NCBI RefSeq assembly: GCF_019645875.1
Contig: NZ_CP081000.1
Location: forward strand, 4,712,001 to 4,776,000
DNA from: Mycolicibacterium senegalense
GTDB lineage: Bacteria; Actinomycetota; Actinomycetes; Mycobacteriales; Mycobacteriaceae
Direction: 5' to 3'
DNA length: 64,000 nt
A program made the position numbers and the translations under genes. Position 1 is the first letter of the stretch; each line of letters starts with the position of its first letter. Of this stretch, positions 32,487 to 41,335 are shown piece by piece. A model generated the notes under the pieces. The model had not been told where the DNA came from. It saw only the letters and a program-made list of their open reading frames with translations, and searched no databases.

Positions 32487-33655
32487 AGCTGACTCCTGCC
32501 GTCAAGACCGGATTCGCCGCCTCCGCGGCGGTGCTGGCCGGCCTCTCGATGAGCGCGTGCCAGGCCAAGGAGGCCGCCGACGGCAGCGCAAGCGGCGACG
32601 GGTCCAAGGCTGCCGCGATCACCGTCGATGCCTCCGACACCGAGTGCAAGCTGTCCGGCACCACCGCGACGACGGGGGCCAGCACGTTCGAGGTCACCAA
32701 CACCGGCAACAAGGTCACCGAGTTCTACGTCTACGGCGAGGGCGAACGGGTCATGGGCGAGGTGGAGAACATCTCCCCCGGGCTCAAGCGCCAGCTCATC
32801 GTTCAGCTGACCCAGCCGGGCACCTACCAGACCTCCTGCCGTCCCGGCATGGTCGGCGAGGGCATCCGCGGCGATTTCGTGGTGACCGGCGAGGCCGTCC
32901 AGGTCGACACCCAGGGCAAGTTCAAGGAAGCCGCCGACAGCTACAAGCGGTACGTGCTCAGCCAGGTCGACGCGCTCGTCCCGTCCACCGAGGCATTCGT
33001 CGCGGCCGTCAAGGCCAAGGACGTCGCGAAAGCCAAGTCGCTGTACCCGACCACGCGCACCTACTACGAGCGCATCGAACCCGTCGCCGAGTCCTTCCCC
33101 GATGACCTGGACCCGCGCATCGACCTGCGCGAGGCCGACCTGGAAGAAGGCCAGAAGTGGACCGGGTTCCACGCCCTGGAGAAGCAACTGTGGGTGACTG
33201 GCCTCCAGCCCGACGCCAACGCGCTCGCCGACCAGCTGCTGGCCGACGTCAAAGAGCTCGAGGCCGGGGTGAAGAAGCCGGACTGGACCATCGACTCCAC
33301 CCAGATCGCCGGCGGCGCGCAAGGCCTGCTCGACGAGGTCGCGATGAGCAAGATCAGTGGCGAGGAGGACATCTTCAGCCACACCGACCTGTGGGATTTC
33401 AAGGCCAACGTTGAGGGTTCGCAGACCGCGGTGGCGTCCGTGCGGCCGATTCTCGATGAGCGCGACGCCGAGCTGGGCAAGCGGGTGGACCAGCGCTTCG
33501 CCGATGTCGAGAAGTTGCTGGAGAAGTATCGTGAAGGCGACGGCTTCGTCTCCTACGACAAGGTGACCGAGCCGCAACGCCAGGAATTGTCGCGCGCCAT
33601 CGACGCGCTGAGCAAAGAAGTGAGCCAGGTGCAAGGTGTCGTCGCTCACCAATAG
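32483..33655 (+). CDS. efeO: EfeO, iron-uptake periplasmic lipoprotein
   Basis: A 390-residue protein. The signal peptide ends in a lipobox-like SMSAC (Cys near residue 23). A cupredoxin domain follows (about 45-140, with VDASDTECKL and GTYQTSCRPGMVGEGIRGDF), and then the imelysin/M75 domain with HxxE in TGFHALEKQLW near 225. It binds iron outside the membrane and delivers it to EfeU. The start GTG 32483 is in the efeU stop. The 3-prime end overlaps efeB by 20 bases. Confidence 0.93.
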   Translation: MKLTPAVKTGFAASAAVLAGLSMSACQAKEAADGSASGDGSKAAAITVDASDTECKLSGTTATTGASTFEVTNTGNKVTEFYVYGEGERVMGEVENISPGLKRQLIVQLTQPGTYQTSCRPGMVGEGIRGDFVVTGEAVQVDTQGKFKEAADSYKRYVLSQVDALVPSTEAFVAAVKAKDVAKAKSLYPTTRTYYERIEPVAESFPDDLDPRIDLREADLEEGQKWTGFHALEKQLWVTGLQPDANALADQLLADVKELEAGVKKPDWTIDSTQIAGGAQGLLDEVAMSKISGEEDIFSHTDLWDFKANVEGSQTAVASVRPILDERDAELGKRVDQRFADVEKLLEKYREGDGFVSYDKVTEPQRQELSRAIDALSKEVSQVQGVVAHQ

Positions 33656-34958
33656 CTCGGAGGATTCGGGTACCACGGGCACCGAGCAGTCGACCGGGTT
33701 CTCCCGGCGCAAGCTGTTCGGCGCCGCCGGGGTCACAGCTGCGGTAGTCGGTGCCGCCGGTGCAGGCGCACTGGCGGGCCGGGCGTCGGCGGCCAGCACC
33801 CCGCACGGACTCCTGCAGGGTCCGGTTCCTTTTCGAGGTGACCGGCAAGCAGGCATCATCACCGAGGCGCAGGACCGCATGCACTTCTGCTCCTTCGACG
33901 TCACCACCGACAACCGCGACGACGTCATCGCACTGCTCAAGCAGTGGACCCAGATGGCCGAGCGGATGACGCGTGGCGAAGAGACCGAAGACGGCGGTGC
34001 CGTGGACGGCAATCCGTATGCGCCCCCGTCGGATACCGGTGAGGCGCTGGGCCTGCCGGCCTCACAACTCACCCTGACCATCGGGTTCGGGCCGTCGTTC
34101 TTCGTCAAGGACGGTAAGGACCGCTTCGGTATCGCCGACAAGCAACCGGCCGAACTCAAGGATTTGCCGAAGTTCCCCAACGAGACCATGGACCCGGCTC
34201 GCTGCGGCGGTGACATCTGTGTGCAGGCGTGCGCCAACGACCCGCAGGTTGCGGTGCACGCGATTCGCAACCTGGCCCGTGTCGGGTTCGGCACCGTTGC
34301 GGTGCGGTACTCACAGCTGGGCTTCGGCCGGACCTCCTCGACCACCCGCGATCAGGCCACGCCCCGAAACCTGTTCGGGTTCAAGGACGGAACGAACAAC
34401 CTCAAGGCCGATCAGACCGACCTGCTCGACAAGAACGTCTGGGTGGCCGAGGGCGACGGGCCGGCCTGGCTCACCGGCGGCAGCTACCTCATCACTCGGC
34501 GTATCCGGATGCGCATCGAGAACTGGGACCGCACCACACTGCTGGAGCAGGAGCGGGTGATCGGACGTCAGAAGGGCAGCGGCGCGCCCAACGGACTGCA
34601 GCAGGAATTCGACGAACTCAATTTCGAGATCACCGACGGCAAGGGCAATCCCAAGATCGACGTCGACGCGCATGTGCGGCTGGCCTCGGCCGAGCACCTG
34701 GGCGGCATCGAGATCCTGCGCCGCGGATACAACTTCACCGACGGGTCGGATGGCTTCGGGCACCTGGACGCGGGCTTGTTCTTCATCGCTTTCGTGCGCA
34801 GCCCCGAAAAGCAGTTCATTCCGATGCAACGGGAGCTGGCTCGCAAAGATGCCCTCAACGAATACATCACCCACACCGGGACGGCTATCTTCGCCTGCCC
34901 ACCGGGGCTCCGTGATGGTGATACCTCCGGGTACTGGGGTTCGACGCTCTTCGAGTGA
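33636..34958 (+). CDS. efeB: EfeB, Tat-exported Dyp-type heme peroxidase
   Basis: A 440-residue protein with a twin-arginine signal (SRRKLFGAAG, about residues 24-33, followed by a hydrophobic segment to ASA). The Dyp-peroxidase fold has the GxxDG motif in LFGFKDGTNNL near 250 and the conserved C-terminal region GLFFIAFVRSPEKQFIPMQREL. In the Efe system it oxidises Fe2+ or handles heme outside the membrane. GTG 33636 overlaps the end of efeO by 20 bases. The operon ends in an inverted repeat. Confidence 0.93.
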   Translation: MSSLTNSSEDSGTTGTEQSTGFSRRKLFGAAGVTAAVVGAAGAGALAGRASAASTPHGLLQGPVPFRGDRQAGIITEAQDRMHFCSFDVTTDNRDDVIALLKQWTQMAERMTRGEETEDGGAVDGNPYAPPSDTGEALGLPASQLTLTIGFGPSFFVKDGKDRFGIADKQPAELKDLPKFPNETMDPARCGGDICVQACANDPQVAVHAIRNLARVGFGTVAVRYSQLGFGRTSSTTRDQATPRNLFGFKDGTNNLKADQTDLLDKNVWVAEGDGPAWLTGGSYLITRRIRMRIENWDRTTLLEQERVIGRQKGSGAPNGLQQEFDELNFEITDGKGNPKIDVDAHVRLASAEHLGGIEILRRGYNFTDGSDGFGHLDAGLFFIAFVRSPEKQFIPMQRELARKDALNEYITHTGTAIFACPPGLRDGDTSGYWGSTLFE

Positions 34959-34983
34959 GGCTCAGGGCTTTTGCGCCGAGAGC

Positions 34984-35026
34984 GACGCAAACGTTGCTGC
35001 CAGCAGCCGACGACGACGTTTGCGTC
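34984..35026. terminator. Terminator-like inverted repeat between efeB and serine hydrolase gene
   Basis: Arms GACGCAAACGT (34984-34994) and ACGTTTGCGTC (35016-35026) with a 21-base loop that can form its own small stem. It is placed between two converging genes. It shares GACGCAAA with the repeat at 19132-19189. Confidence 0.55.
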
Positions 35027-35039
35027 ACGTTCGACGCAC

Positions 35040-35849
35040 TCAGGGGCCGAGCAGGATCTGACTGAGCCGGGTGGTGGTGGCGACGCCGTCGTCGTAGCCG
35101 CCCTGCGCGTTGAGCCCGTTCATGATGGCCAGCGTGTAACGCTGGTTGGGCCCGGCGAAGCCCACGGAGTTGACGACCCAGCCGCCTTGTTCCTGCGACC
35201 ATCCGTTCTTGTTGCCAGGGCTCATCGACGGTCCGGCGCCCCACACCCCCCACTGCTGCTCTCCGCTGACTCGCTGCATTTCGGAGACCACGGCAGCCGC
35301 GTCGGCCGGATTCAGTTGGGTAAGTGTGTAGTTCATCAGCCGGTCGAGATCGTTGGTTGTCGATTTCTGGAAACCCCAGTACGGGAAGACGTCACCGAAT
35401 CCCGGTTGCGGCCGCAGATCGGTCATGCCGTACCGCGGAAAGCCGGCGTTGAACGCCTTGTGGTCCGGCCCGCCGTAGCGCGTCCACAGCGCATCGGCGG
35501 CATCATTGTCAGAGTTCCGCAGCATGTCCACCATGAGTTGGCGGTCGCCGCCCGACAGCCGCAATGCTCCGGCCCGTTCCCTGGTCAGCAGATCAACCAC
35601 CATCGCCAGCTTGATGGTGGAGGCGGTCCAGATCATCTGATTCGCATTGGGATTGGCATAGCGCGTGCCGGTGACGCGATCGCGCAGCACGTAGCCGACG
35701 GTGCCCGGTCGCGACGTCAGGTAAGCGTCGGCCGCCGCGATCCGCGAACGGAGGTCGCATCCCGTGGCCGCACAGTCCGCCTTAGCTTGCGGTGCCAGCA
35801 TTCCCAGACCGAGAGCCAGGACGACGGCAGCCACCCGCAGTACCCGCAT
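35040..35849 (-). CDS. Secreted beta-lactamase-fold serine hydrolase
   Basis: A 269-residue protein with a Sec signal peptide (about 1-24, ending QAKA). It has a class A beta-lactamase/penicillin-binding fold with S77-T-I-K80 (SxxK) and S113-D-N115 (SDN). KNG stands in GNKNGWSQ where KTG is usual. No clear ExxLN omega-loop glutamate follows the SDN, so true beta-lactamase turnover is doubtful. A peptidoglycan-related or esterase role is as likely. Two early cysteines (26, 31) could form a disulphide. It is monocistronic and faces a long upstream gap. Confidence 0.8.
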   Translation of the reverse strand: MRVLRVAAVVLALGLGMLAPQAKADCAATGCDLRSRIAAADAYLTSRPGTVGYVLRDRVTGTRYANPNANQMIWTASTIKLAMVVDLLTRERAGALRLSGGDRQLMVDMLRNSDNDAADALWTRYGGPDHKAFNAGFPRYGMTDLRPQPGFGDVFPYWGFQKSTTNDLDRLMNYTLTQLNPADAAAVVSEMQRVSGEQQWGVWGAGPSMSPGNKNGWSQEQGGWVVNSVGFAGPNQRYTLAIMNGLNAQGGYDDGVATTTRLSQILLGP

Positions 35850-36345
35850 GTGCTGACGGTAGTGCGAGGCGGCCAGTCCGACGTTCGCGCCGCTTCGCGT
35901 CGGCCGAGCTGAAATGGCGCCGTTGTCAGGTTGTGACCCAGCGAAACAGGTGTCGTACGCGTCAATAAAATTCTAGTTGCCAGCAAATTTTGCCCGTCAG
36001 CCACAGCCGATCGGCCGATCGTTCAGCAAAATTCGCTTGACACCCGGTACTCATCCGGCCCGTCACCGCCGAGGACCGCCCGTTCAGCTAACCATATTGG
36101 TCAGGCGACCTGCGACAAACCGAGCGAAATCGCCTGTTAAGGAGTAATTTTTCCTCAGTTCAAGTCTCACCACGCGTATCCAGCTAATCATGATCAACTT
36201 GTCGCCGAACTGCAGATCGAGCGAAGAGATTTCTTTGACTTTGCAACTACCTGGCCGCTGTCGCGCTTCGGCAGGCGGCGCACCGCTATTTGCCGCCCTA
36301 GAGTCCCTCTACGAAATCTGAGTTTTTCCTGAGAGGGCAGGGACC
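35850..36345. other. 496-base intergenic region, AT-richer than surroundings
   Basis: It lies between the divergent starts of the serine hydrolase gene and the large secreted PE-PPE-domain gene. No convincing coding frame is seen. A TTGACA stands at 36037-36042 without a matching -10 box, and AT-rich tracts are frequent from 35950 to 36250. It probably holds the promoter and a long leader for the downstream gene. I looked for a c-di-AMP or other riboswitch and could not recognise one. Confidence 0.5.
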
Positions 36346-39210
36346 ATGGGGAAGCATCGACATAGCAAGGTCACCAAGGCAGCCGTCGCCGGCACCGCGA
36401 TCGCAGCGGCCGTCGGCATGGGGTTCACCCCGACGATCGCCAACGCGGTATCCAGCAACACTTACTTCATCGGTTTCCCGGACTGGCTGCCCATCGGTGA
36501 CGGCAACACGCTCGACTCGAATCCGAACACCGTCTACCAAGCGATTCTCGATGCGAAAGACAAAGACCCGCTGGTCGGCTGGGGCACGGGAGGCGTCGAT
36601 CTCAATCCGGTCTGGGTGCAGTGGTACAACCCGAACCTGGGCGGATTGAGCCTCGGTGACATCAATCTCGGCGACCTGTCCCCCGCCGAACTCGCTGAGC
36701 TGGTGAGCCACATCGATCTTGGTGAGGCGACGAATCCGAACAACGATCAGTACTACACGCCCCGGCAGTGGGGACAAACCGGCACCAAGGATGTACTGGT
36801 CGACAATCCGGCATACCAAGAGGCTTTCGAAGCAGCTCTTGCCCAGGTGATGCAGGAGGACCGCGACGCGATCCTGGCAGCGGACAAGATCGACATCACC
36901 CTGTCTTACACAGTGCCCCAACCGAGTTGGTGGACCGAGAAGAAGAAGATCCTGTTCGTCGAGTACAGCCTTGAGGGCATCTTCGGGTCGTGGGCCAGCC
37001 AGAAGATCGGCGGTCAGTCGCTGGGCCAGCCCATCTCGACCACCGTCACCATCGACAATCCGTTCAAGGGCGATCCCGCCAAGCTCGACCAGTTCCTCGA
37101 AACCGGTGAGTACGAAGGCTCCTATCCCGTGGTCGTCGACCCGGCTCAAGCGCTGGGCCTGAATCGGCCGTCCTTCATCCCGGCCAGCACGTGGAACTCG
37201 TGGTTCAAGCCGATCAACATCGGCGACGTCGACTACAGCTTCGACCGCACAAAATTCGGCTTGCCCGGAGCGAGCTGGGACGAACGCGCCGAAGACATCG
37301 TCGATCCGACCATCCCGAAGCAGGTGCCCCAGACCCAGCCCGTGTTCGGCTGGATCCCGGGCGGCTGGACCACCAACACGTTCGGGCAATGGGTCTCGCC
37401 CACCAACGACATCACCGGCCTGCAAGATCTGGATCTCGGCGCCCTGCTCAACGGCAACTTCGATCTGGGTGCGCTGTCCGGACTGACCACCCGGGATCTG
37501 GCCTACTACCTGTCTGGCGACCTGGGATTCCTTGCCCCGGTGCTGAACTGGACCACATATCTGCAGAACATCAACCTGATCGCCTACGGCGACGGTGCCA
37601 TCGCCACCGGCGAGGCCTATCGCCGCTACCTCGAGGCGATCAAGAACGGCGAGATCAAGGCCGGCGAGCCGCAGACCGATGGCCGCTACCTCGTCATCAC
37701 CACAGACGAGGACGGCAATCCGGTGGTGAAGGTGGTGAACCACACCACCGGCGACGGGGGCATCGACGAGATCATCACGTCCTACCCGCTGCCCGACGAT
37801 CTTGAGTTTCCCAACATGCCGGTCGACCCGGTGACCGGACAACCGCTCTACCCGTCCTACACCGAGGTTCCCGGCGGCGTCATCGACGTCACCCTCATGA
37901 CCATGGCACTGCTCCGTAACCCGGGGCGGCCCAACGGTGGGCTGTACGCGCGGTTCGCGCCGATCTACCAGGAGCTCACCGGAATCAACCCGGTGAGCCC
38001 GGAGCGCACCGACGTGCTGTACGGCCTGCCACCGGACACGATCACCAAGCTGGTCAACGGTGATGTGTCAGGCGTGGAGCTGGGTGACCTCGGCGACTTG
38101 CTGGTCGTCCTCAACGACGCCGACGGCAAGCCGATGGTGATCACCATCAAGGCCGACGCGACATGGGAGTACGACCTGCTCTCCGACGCTCCGGTGAACG
38201 CGAATCCGTTGGCGTGGGCCAACTCTGTGATGTCGTCCATGCTGGTGCTGACCTACGGCAACGAACTGCTCGGAATGGCAACGGGCGAGACGGGCTCAGG
38301 CGTCGGCATGGTGGCCTACACCGTCCCGACCGGCGAGTACGACGCCGGCAGTTTCTACGCCACTCTCACCACCGACAGCCTGCCACTGCTGGCACCGATC
38401 CGTCTGGTCGCCGGATTGCTCGGCACCGCAACGGGTGAGGACGTCAACACACCGGTGGCCGACGCCTTGGAGCCAGTGCTCAAGCTGCTGGTCAACACCA
38501 GCTACACCGATGTCGTACGCAACGCCGATGGCACCTGGACCCGCACGCTCGATCAGATGCATGTCCCGACCTTGTTCGGCACCCAGACGCTCACACGCGA
38601 ACAATCTGCTCTGCTGGCCGGCGACATCATCGCCGAACTGGGCAAGGGCGTGGGAGCGGAATACACCGACGTGGTCCAGCGCGTGACGGCCAGGGTGGTC
38701 AAGTTCCTGGAGGACAACGATATTCAGGTCCCGACGGAGATCAAGGAGGCCGCCGCCAAGCTGGCCACCGAGCCGGGCAAGGCCATCCAGAGGGTCAGCC
38801 GTCAGATCGGCGACGACGTCAGCAAGGTACTCGGCGGCATCGAAGCCAAATTGCCCGAAGCTCCGGCCGCCCCGACCCAGCAGCAACTCGCGGCCGGTCA
38901 GAGTGAGGTCGGCAAGGTGGCACGGGCGGTCAAGGACGATGTGGAGACCGCCGGTGAGGCAGCGGCGAATGCCGGCGAGAAGGTTGAGGCTGACGTCGCC
39001 AAGCGAGTCACCAAGACCCAGAAGAGCCTCACCCACGCACAGGAACGTGCTGCCAAGGTGGCGGACAAGCTCAAGCAGGGTGACCTCAAGGGCGCTGCCA
39101 AGCAGGTGGGCGAGAACATCAAGAACCGCACGGACCGGTTGAAGAAGGACATCAACAACGGTGTGGACAAGCTGAAGGGCAAGAAGGACAAGACCAACAG
39201 CGAGGCGTAA
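36346..39210 (+). CDS. Large secreted protein with PE-PPE-like domain and HBHA-like tail
   Basis: A 954-residue protein. The signal peptide spans about 1-34, ending TIANA. Residues about 380-760 resemble the PE-PPE hydrolase domain (PF08237): NLIAYGDGAIATGEAYR near 412, RPNGGLYARFAPIYQ near 528, DSLPLLAPIRLVAGLLG near 678 and ADALEPVLKLLVNTSYTDVV near 705. There is no PE or PPE N-terminal domain. Where active members have a GxSxS/G nucleophile, YGDGA (414-418) stands, with no Ser. The last 110 residues are Lys/Ala/Glu-rich helix with repeats such as KQGDLKGAAKQVGENIKN, like heparin-binding haemagglutinin. A strong terminator follows. It is probably a cell-envelope or surface protein of unknown function. 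Confidence 0.75.
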   Translation: MGKHRHSKVTKAAVAGTAIAAAVGMGFTPTIANAVSSNTYFIGFPDWLPIGDGNTLDSNPNTVYQAILDAKDKDPLVGWGTGGVDLNPVWVQWYNPNLGGLSLGDINLGDLSPAELAELVSHIDLGEATNPNNDQYYTPRQWGQTGTKDVLVDNPAYQEAFEAALAQVMQEDRDAILAADKIDITLSYTVPQPSWWTEKKKILFVEYSLEGIFGSWASQKIGGQSLGQPISTTVTIDNPFKGDPAKLDQFLETGEYEGSYPVVVDPAQALGLNRPSFIPASTWNSWFKPINIGDVDYSFDRTKFGLPGASWDERAEDIVDPTIPKQVPQTQPVFGWIPGGWTTNTFGQWVSPTNDITGLQDLDLGALLNGNFDLGALSGLTTRDLAYYLSGDLGFLAPVLNWTTYLQNINLIAYGDGAIATGEAYRRYLEAIKNGEIKAGEPQTDGRYLVITTDEDGNPVVKVVNHTTGDGGIDEIITSYPLPDDLEFPNMPVDPVTGQPLYPSYTEVPGGVIDVTLMTMALLRNPGRPNGGLYARFAPIYQELTGINPVSPERTDVLYGLPPDTITKLVNGDVSGVELGDLGDLLVVLNDADGKPMVITIKADATWEYDLLSDAPVNANPLAWANSVMSSMLVLTYGNELLGMATGETGSGVGMVAYTVPTGEYDAGSFYATLTTDSLPLLAPIRLVAGLLGTATGEDVNTPVADALEPVLKLLVNTSYTDVVRNADGTWTRTLDQMHVPTLFGTQTLTREQSALLAGDIIAELGKGVGAEYTDVVQRVTARVVKFLEDNDIQVPTEIKEAAAKLATEPGKAIQRVSRQIGDDVSKVLGGIEAKLPEAPAAPTQQQLAAGQSEVGKVARAVKDDVETAGEAAANAGEKVEADVAKRVTKTQKSLTHAQERAAKVADKLKQGDLKGAAKQVGENIKNRTDRLKKDINNGVDKLKGKKDKTNSEA

Positions 39211-39231
39211 GCCGTCGAATATTTTGAGGCT

Positions 39232-39273
39232 CCAACGAATGTGCCCTTCCGAGCGGAGGGGCACATTTGTTGG
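39232..39273 (+). terminator. Strong hairpin terminator after the PE-PPE-domain gene
   Basis: Nearly perfect 19-base arms CCAACGAATGTGCCCTTCC (39232-39250) and GGAGGGGCACATTTGTTGG (39255-39273) with a 4-base loop, 21 bases after the stop. It also serves the converging mazG gene. Confidence 0.8.
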
Positions 39274-39332
39274 CGGCACCAGCCACGTATGAAGCGCTGT
39301 GGCGGAAAACTGCGGTCGAAATCGCCGTAGCG

Positions 39333-40346
39333 CTACGCGCGCGAATCCTCGTCGTCGGATTCCTCTGGCTCTGGCTCGGACTCGTCGGCCACCTCGGGCT
39401 CGACGACCGCAGCCGGCCAATAAGTCCGCCATTCGTCTTCGGTGATCGAGCCCAGCGGGTTCACGTCGAGCTCTTCGGGAACGTCCTCGCCCCGCCGGCC
39501 CGCAGCCACATCGGCCTCGACCATTCGCACGGTGTCCATGAACTCCAAAACCGCGCTGCGCAATTCATTCTCGGCATCGGTGTCCGGCGAGACGACCACC
39601 GAGGTCAACGTCGCGGGCACCAGGTCGGCCGGCAGCCCGGCCTGAGCGACCCGAGCCAGCACCTTCTGGGCCAGAGCCAGAGCCGGCTGCCCGGTGGGTA
39701 CGTCGTCCATCGACGACCCACGGGCCTTCACCTTCTGCTCCTGAGCCTTGCGCTGCTCCCATTGAGCCAGCTGCTCGTCGAGTGAAATCGATTCTCCGGC
39801 AAGCACTGCCGGCACGCGGTTACCGAGTTTGCGGACGAGCGAATCGGCGACATCATCGATGTTGAACGGGTGAACCGGCGCGTCCTCGGCGATACGGGCG
39901 TGGAAAAGCACCTGTAGCAGCACGTCGCCGAGTTCTTCGCGAAGCTCGTCGGCGTTACCGCCCCGCACCGCGTCGAACAGTTCGTAGGTCTCCTCCAGGA
40001 GATAGCGACGCAACGAATCGTGGGTCTGCTCGCTCTCCCACGGCCCGTCGGTGCGCAGCTTGTCCATCATCGCGACAGCGTCCACGAGCCGCTCCCCGGC
40101 TTGGGCCTGCGGGGCCGCGATCAACCGGTCTCCCGCCGCCAGACGGGCCTGGACCGCCGGGTGCTCCGGATCCGAGGACAGCAGCACCGGGGCGTCCTCG
40201 CCGTCGTAGGCGGGCCGGGCCGACGGCAACGACCACGGCACCTTGACCGGCATTTCCTCGGTGTACTGCACGTCACCGGTGAGCAGATCGATGGCGTCGA
40301 CAGGAATCAGTGACGGGCGGCGCGGGTCAACCAGTACCACGGTCAT
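39333..40346 (-). CDS. mazG: MazG nucleoside triphosphate pyrophosphohydrolase
   Basis: A 337-residue protein. The central MazG domain has the metal-binding pattern EETYELFDAVRGGNADELREELGDVLLQVLFHA at about residues 125-157 (EExxE ... ExxxD). It also has the usual mycobacterial N-terminal part (VVLVDPRRPSLIPVDAIDLLTG). It removes oxidised or non-canonical dNTPs. I start at ATG 40346 (MTVVLVDP), as in M. tuberculosis Rv1021, rather than seven codons upstream. It lies two genes from mfd, whereas in M. tuberculosis mfd and mazG are adjacent; a repeat-protein gene is inserted between them here. The acidic tail (SESEPEPEESDDEDS) is low complexity. Confidence 0.92.
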   Translation of the reverse strand: MTVVLVDPRRPSLIPVDAIDLLTGDVQYTEEMPVKVPWSLPSARPAYDGEDAPVLLSSDPEHPAVQARLAAGDRLIAAPQAQAGERLVDAVAMMDKLRTDGPWESEQTHDSLRRYLLEETYELFDAVRGGNADELREELGDVLLQVLFHARIAEDAPVHPFNIDDVADSLVRKLGNRVPAVLAGESISLDEQLAQWEQRKAQEQKVKARGSSMDDVPTGQPALALAQKVLARVAQAGLPADLVPATLTSVVVSPDTDAENELRSAVLEFMDTVRMVEADVAAGRRGEDVPEELDVNPLGSITEDEWRTYWPAAVVEPEVADESEPEPEESDDEDSRA

Positions 40347-40528
40347 CGGGCTCCACCCCCTCACCATTTCGACGAGATTTGCTGATCTCGGTTATACCAA
40401 CACTGTGCCCGGACCCGACGTGCCTGGTAAACGCGGCCGATGCCGGGTTTCGTCGACAGCGAGCGGCCTCCGCGCGGGATGGCCGCCCTGCCCGAAGGCA
40501 AGGCGGCCATCATGTCACAGACCGTTGC

Positions 40529-41077
40529 TTACGACTCCGGCGGGAACTGGCCCTCCGGGACCACCCAGTGACCCGGTGTCTCATCGAAGAACGGGTTGAC
40601 GATGCCGTTCACGTTCGGCAACTTCTTCAGCTGACCGGGCGGGATTCCGTAGAACGGATTGGCTACACCGTTGACAACCGGCGTATTCATCAATTGACCC
40701 GGTGTGATGTGCGCGTTAGGCATCCGGAAGAAATCGTTCAGCTCCGGAAATTGCACCGTGGGAACGTTGACGTCCGGAACGTTGACGCTCGGGACATTTA
40801 CATCGGGAACATTCACACTCGGGACATTCACGTCAGGAACATTCACACTCGGCACATTCACATCGGGAACGTTGACACTCGGCACGTTCACATCAGGAAC
40901 GTTCACACTCGGCACGTTCACATCAGGAACATTCACCCCCGGCACCGCCGGCCCGGGGACCGGAGGCGGCTGCGGCACGTCCGGGACGGCGTGTGCGAGG
41001 CCTGTACCCAGGCCGAACGCTCCGAGACCCAGGGCTCCCGCCATTGACGTGGTTACTGCGAACTTCTTGAAGTCCAT
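40529..41077 (-). CDS. Secreted VNVP pentapeptide-repeat protein
   Basis: A 182-residue protein. The signal peptide covers about 1-30 (ending GLAHA) and is followed by a Pro-rich linker. Twelve tandem five-residue units, alternating VNVPD and VNVPS, lie at 48-107, followed by TVQFPELNDFF. The C-terminus has a looser repeat (TPGQLMNTPVVNGVANPF and PPGQLKKLPNVNGIVNPF). ATG 41077 has AAGGAG 5 bases upstream; the GTG two codons earlier overlaps that site. Alternating Val/Asn/Pro units should form an extended, regular surface rod. I know no function. It lies between mfd and mazG. Confidence 0.75.
   Translation of the reverse strand: MDFKKFAVTTSMAGALGLGAFGLGTGLAHAVPDVPQPPPVPGPAVPGVNVPDVNVPSVNVPDVNVPSVNVPDVNVPSVNVPDVNVPSVNVPDVNVPSVNVPDVNVPTVQFPELNDFFRMPNAHITPGQLMNTPVVNGVANPFYGIPPGQLKKLPNVNGIVNPFFDETPGHWVVPEGQFPPES
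40757..40936. repeat. In-frame tandem repeat (15/30-base units) in the VNVP gene
   Basis: Six 30-base units (twelve 15-base half units) encode VNVPDVNVPS. The copies differ mainly at third codon positions (for example ACATTC/ACGTTG/ACGTTC), which shows selection on the protein repeat while slippage changes copy number. Confidence 0.85.
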
Positions 41078-41335
41078 GATCACTCCTTCGCCTTGCGATC
41101 ACCGCGACGACCCCACCGAATGGTGGCGATATCGCGTGATGTTCGGTTTAGGAAATTGCATGACCGCCATCTGTCCGACGTCCTGCCGCCTTTTCTGTTG
41201 ACGACAGCGCAATACCTTCGACCCCCCGCAGGTATGTCGGGCCCCGATGCCGACGCGTTATCAGCGAATCCGAGATTCGACGCGCCAATGCCTTCGAAAA
41301 CAGGCTCTCACCAGGCAATAGGAGGCCGAAAAAAA

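Noticed and set aside
35850..36345. c-di-AMP (ydaO) riboswitch before the secreted PE-PPE-domain gene
   Set aside because: The conserved core bases could not be found by eye. A covariance-model search would settle it.
40757..40936. CRISPR-like short tandem repeats
   Set aside because: Units are contiguous, in frame and encode VNVP repeats; there are no unique spacers.
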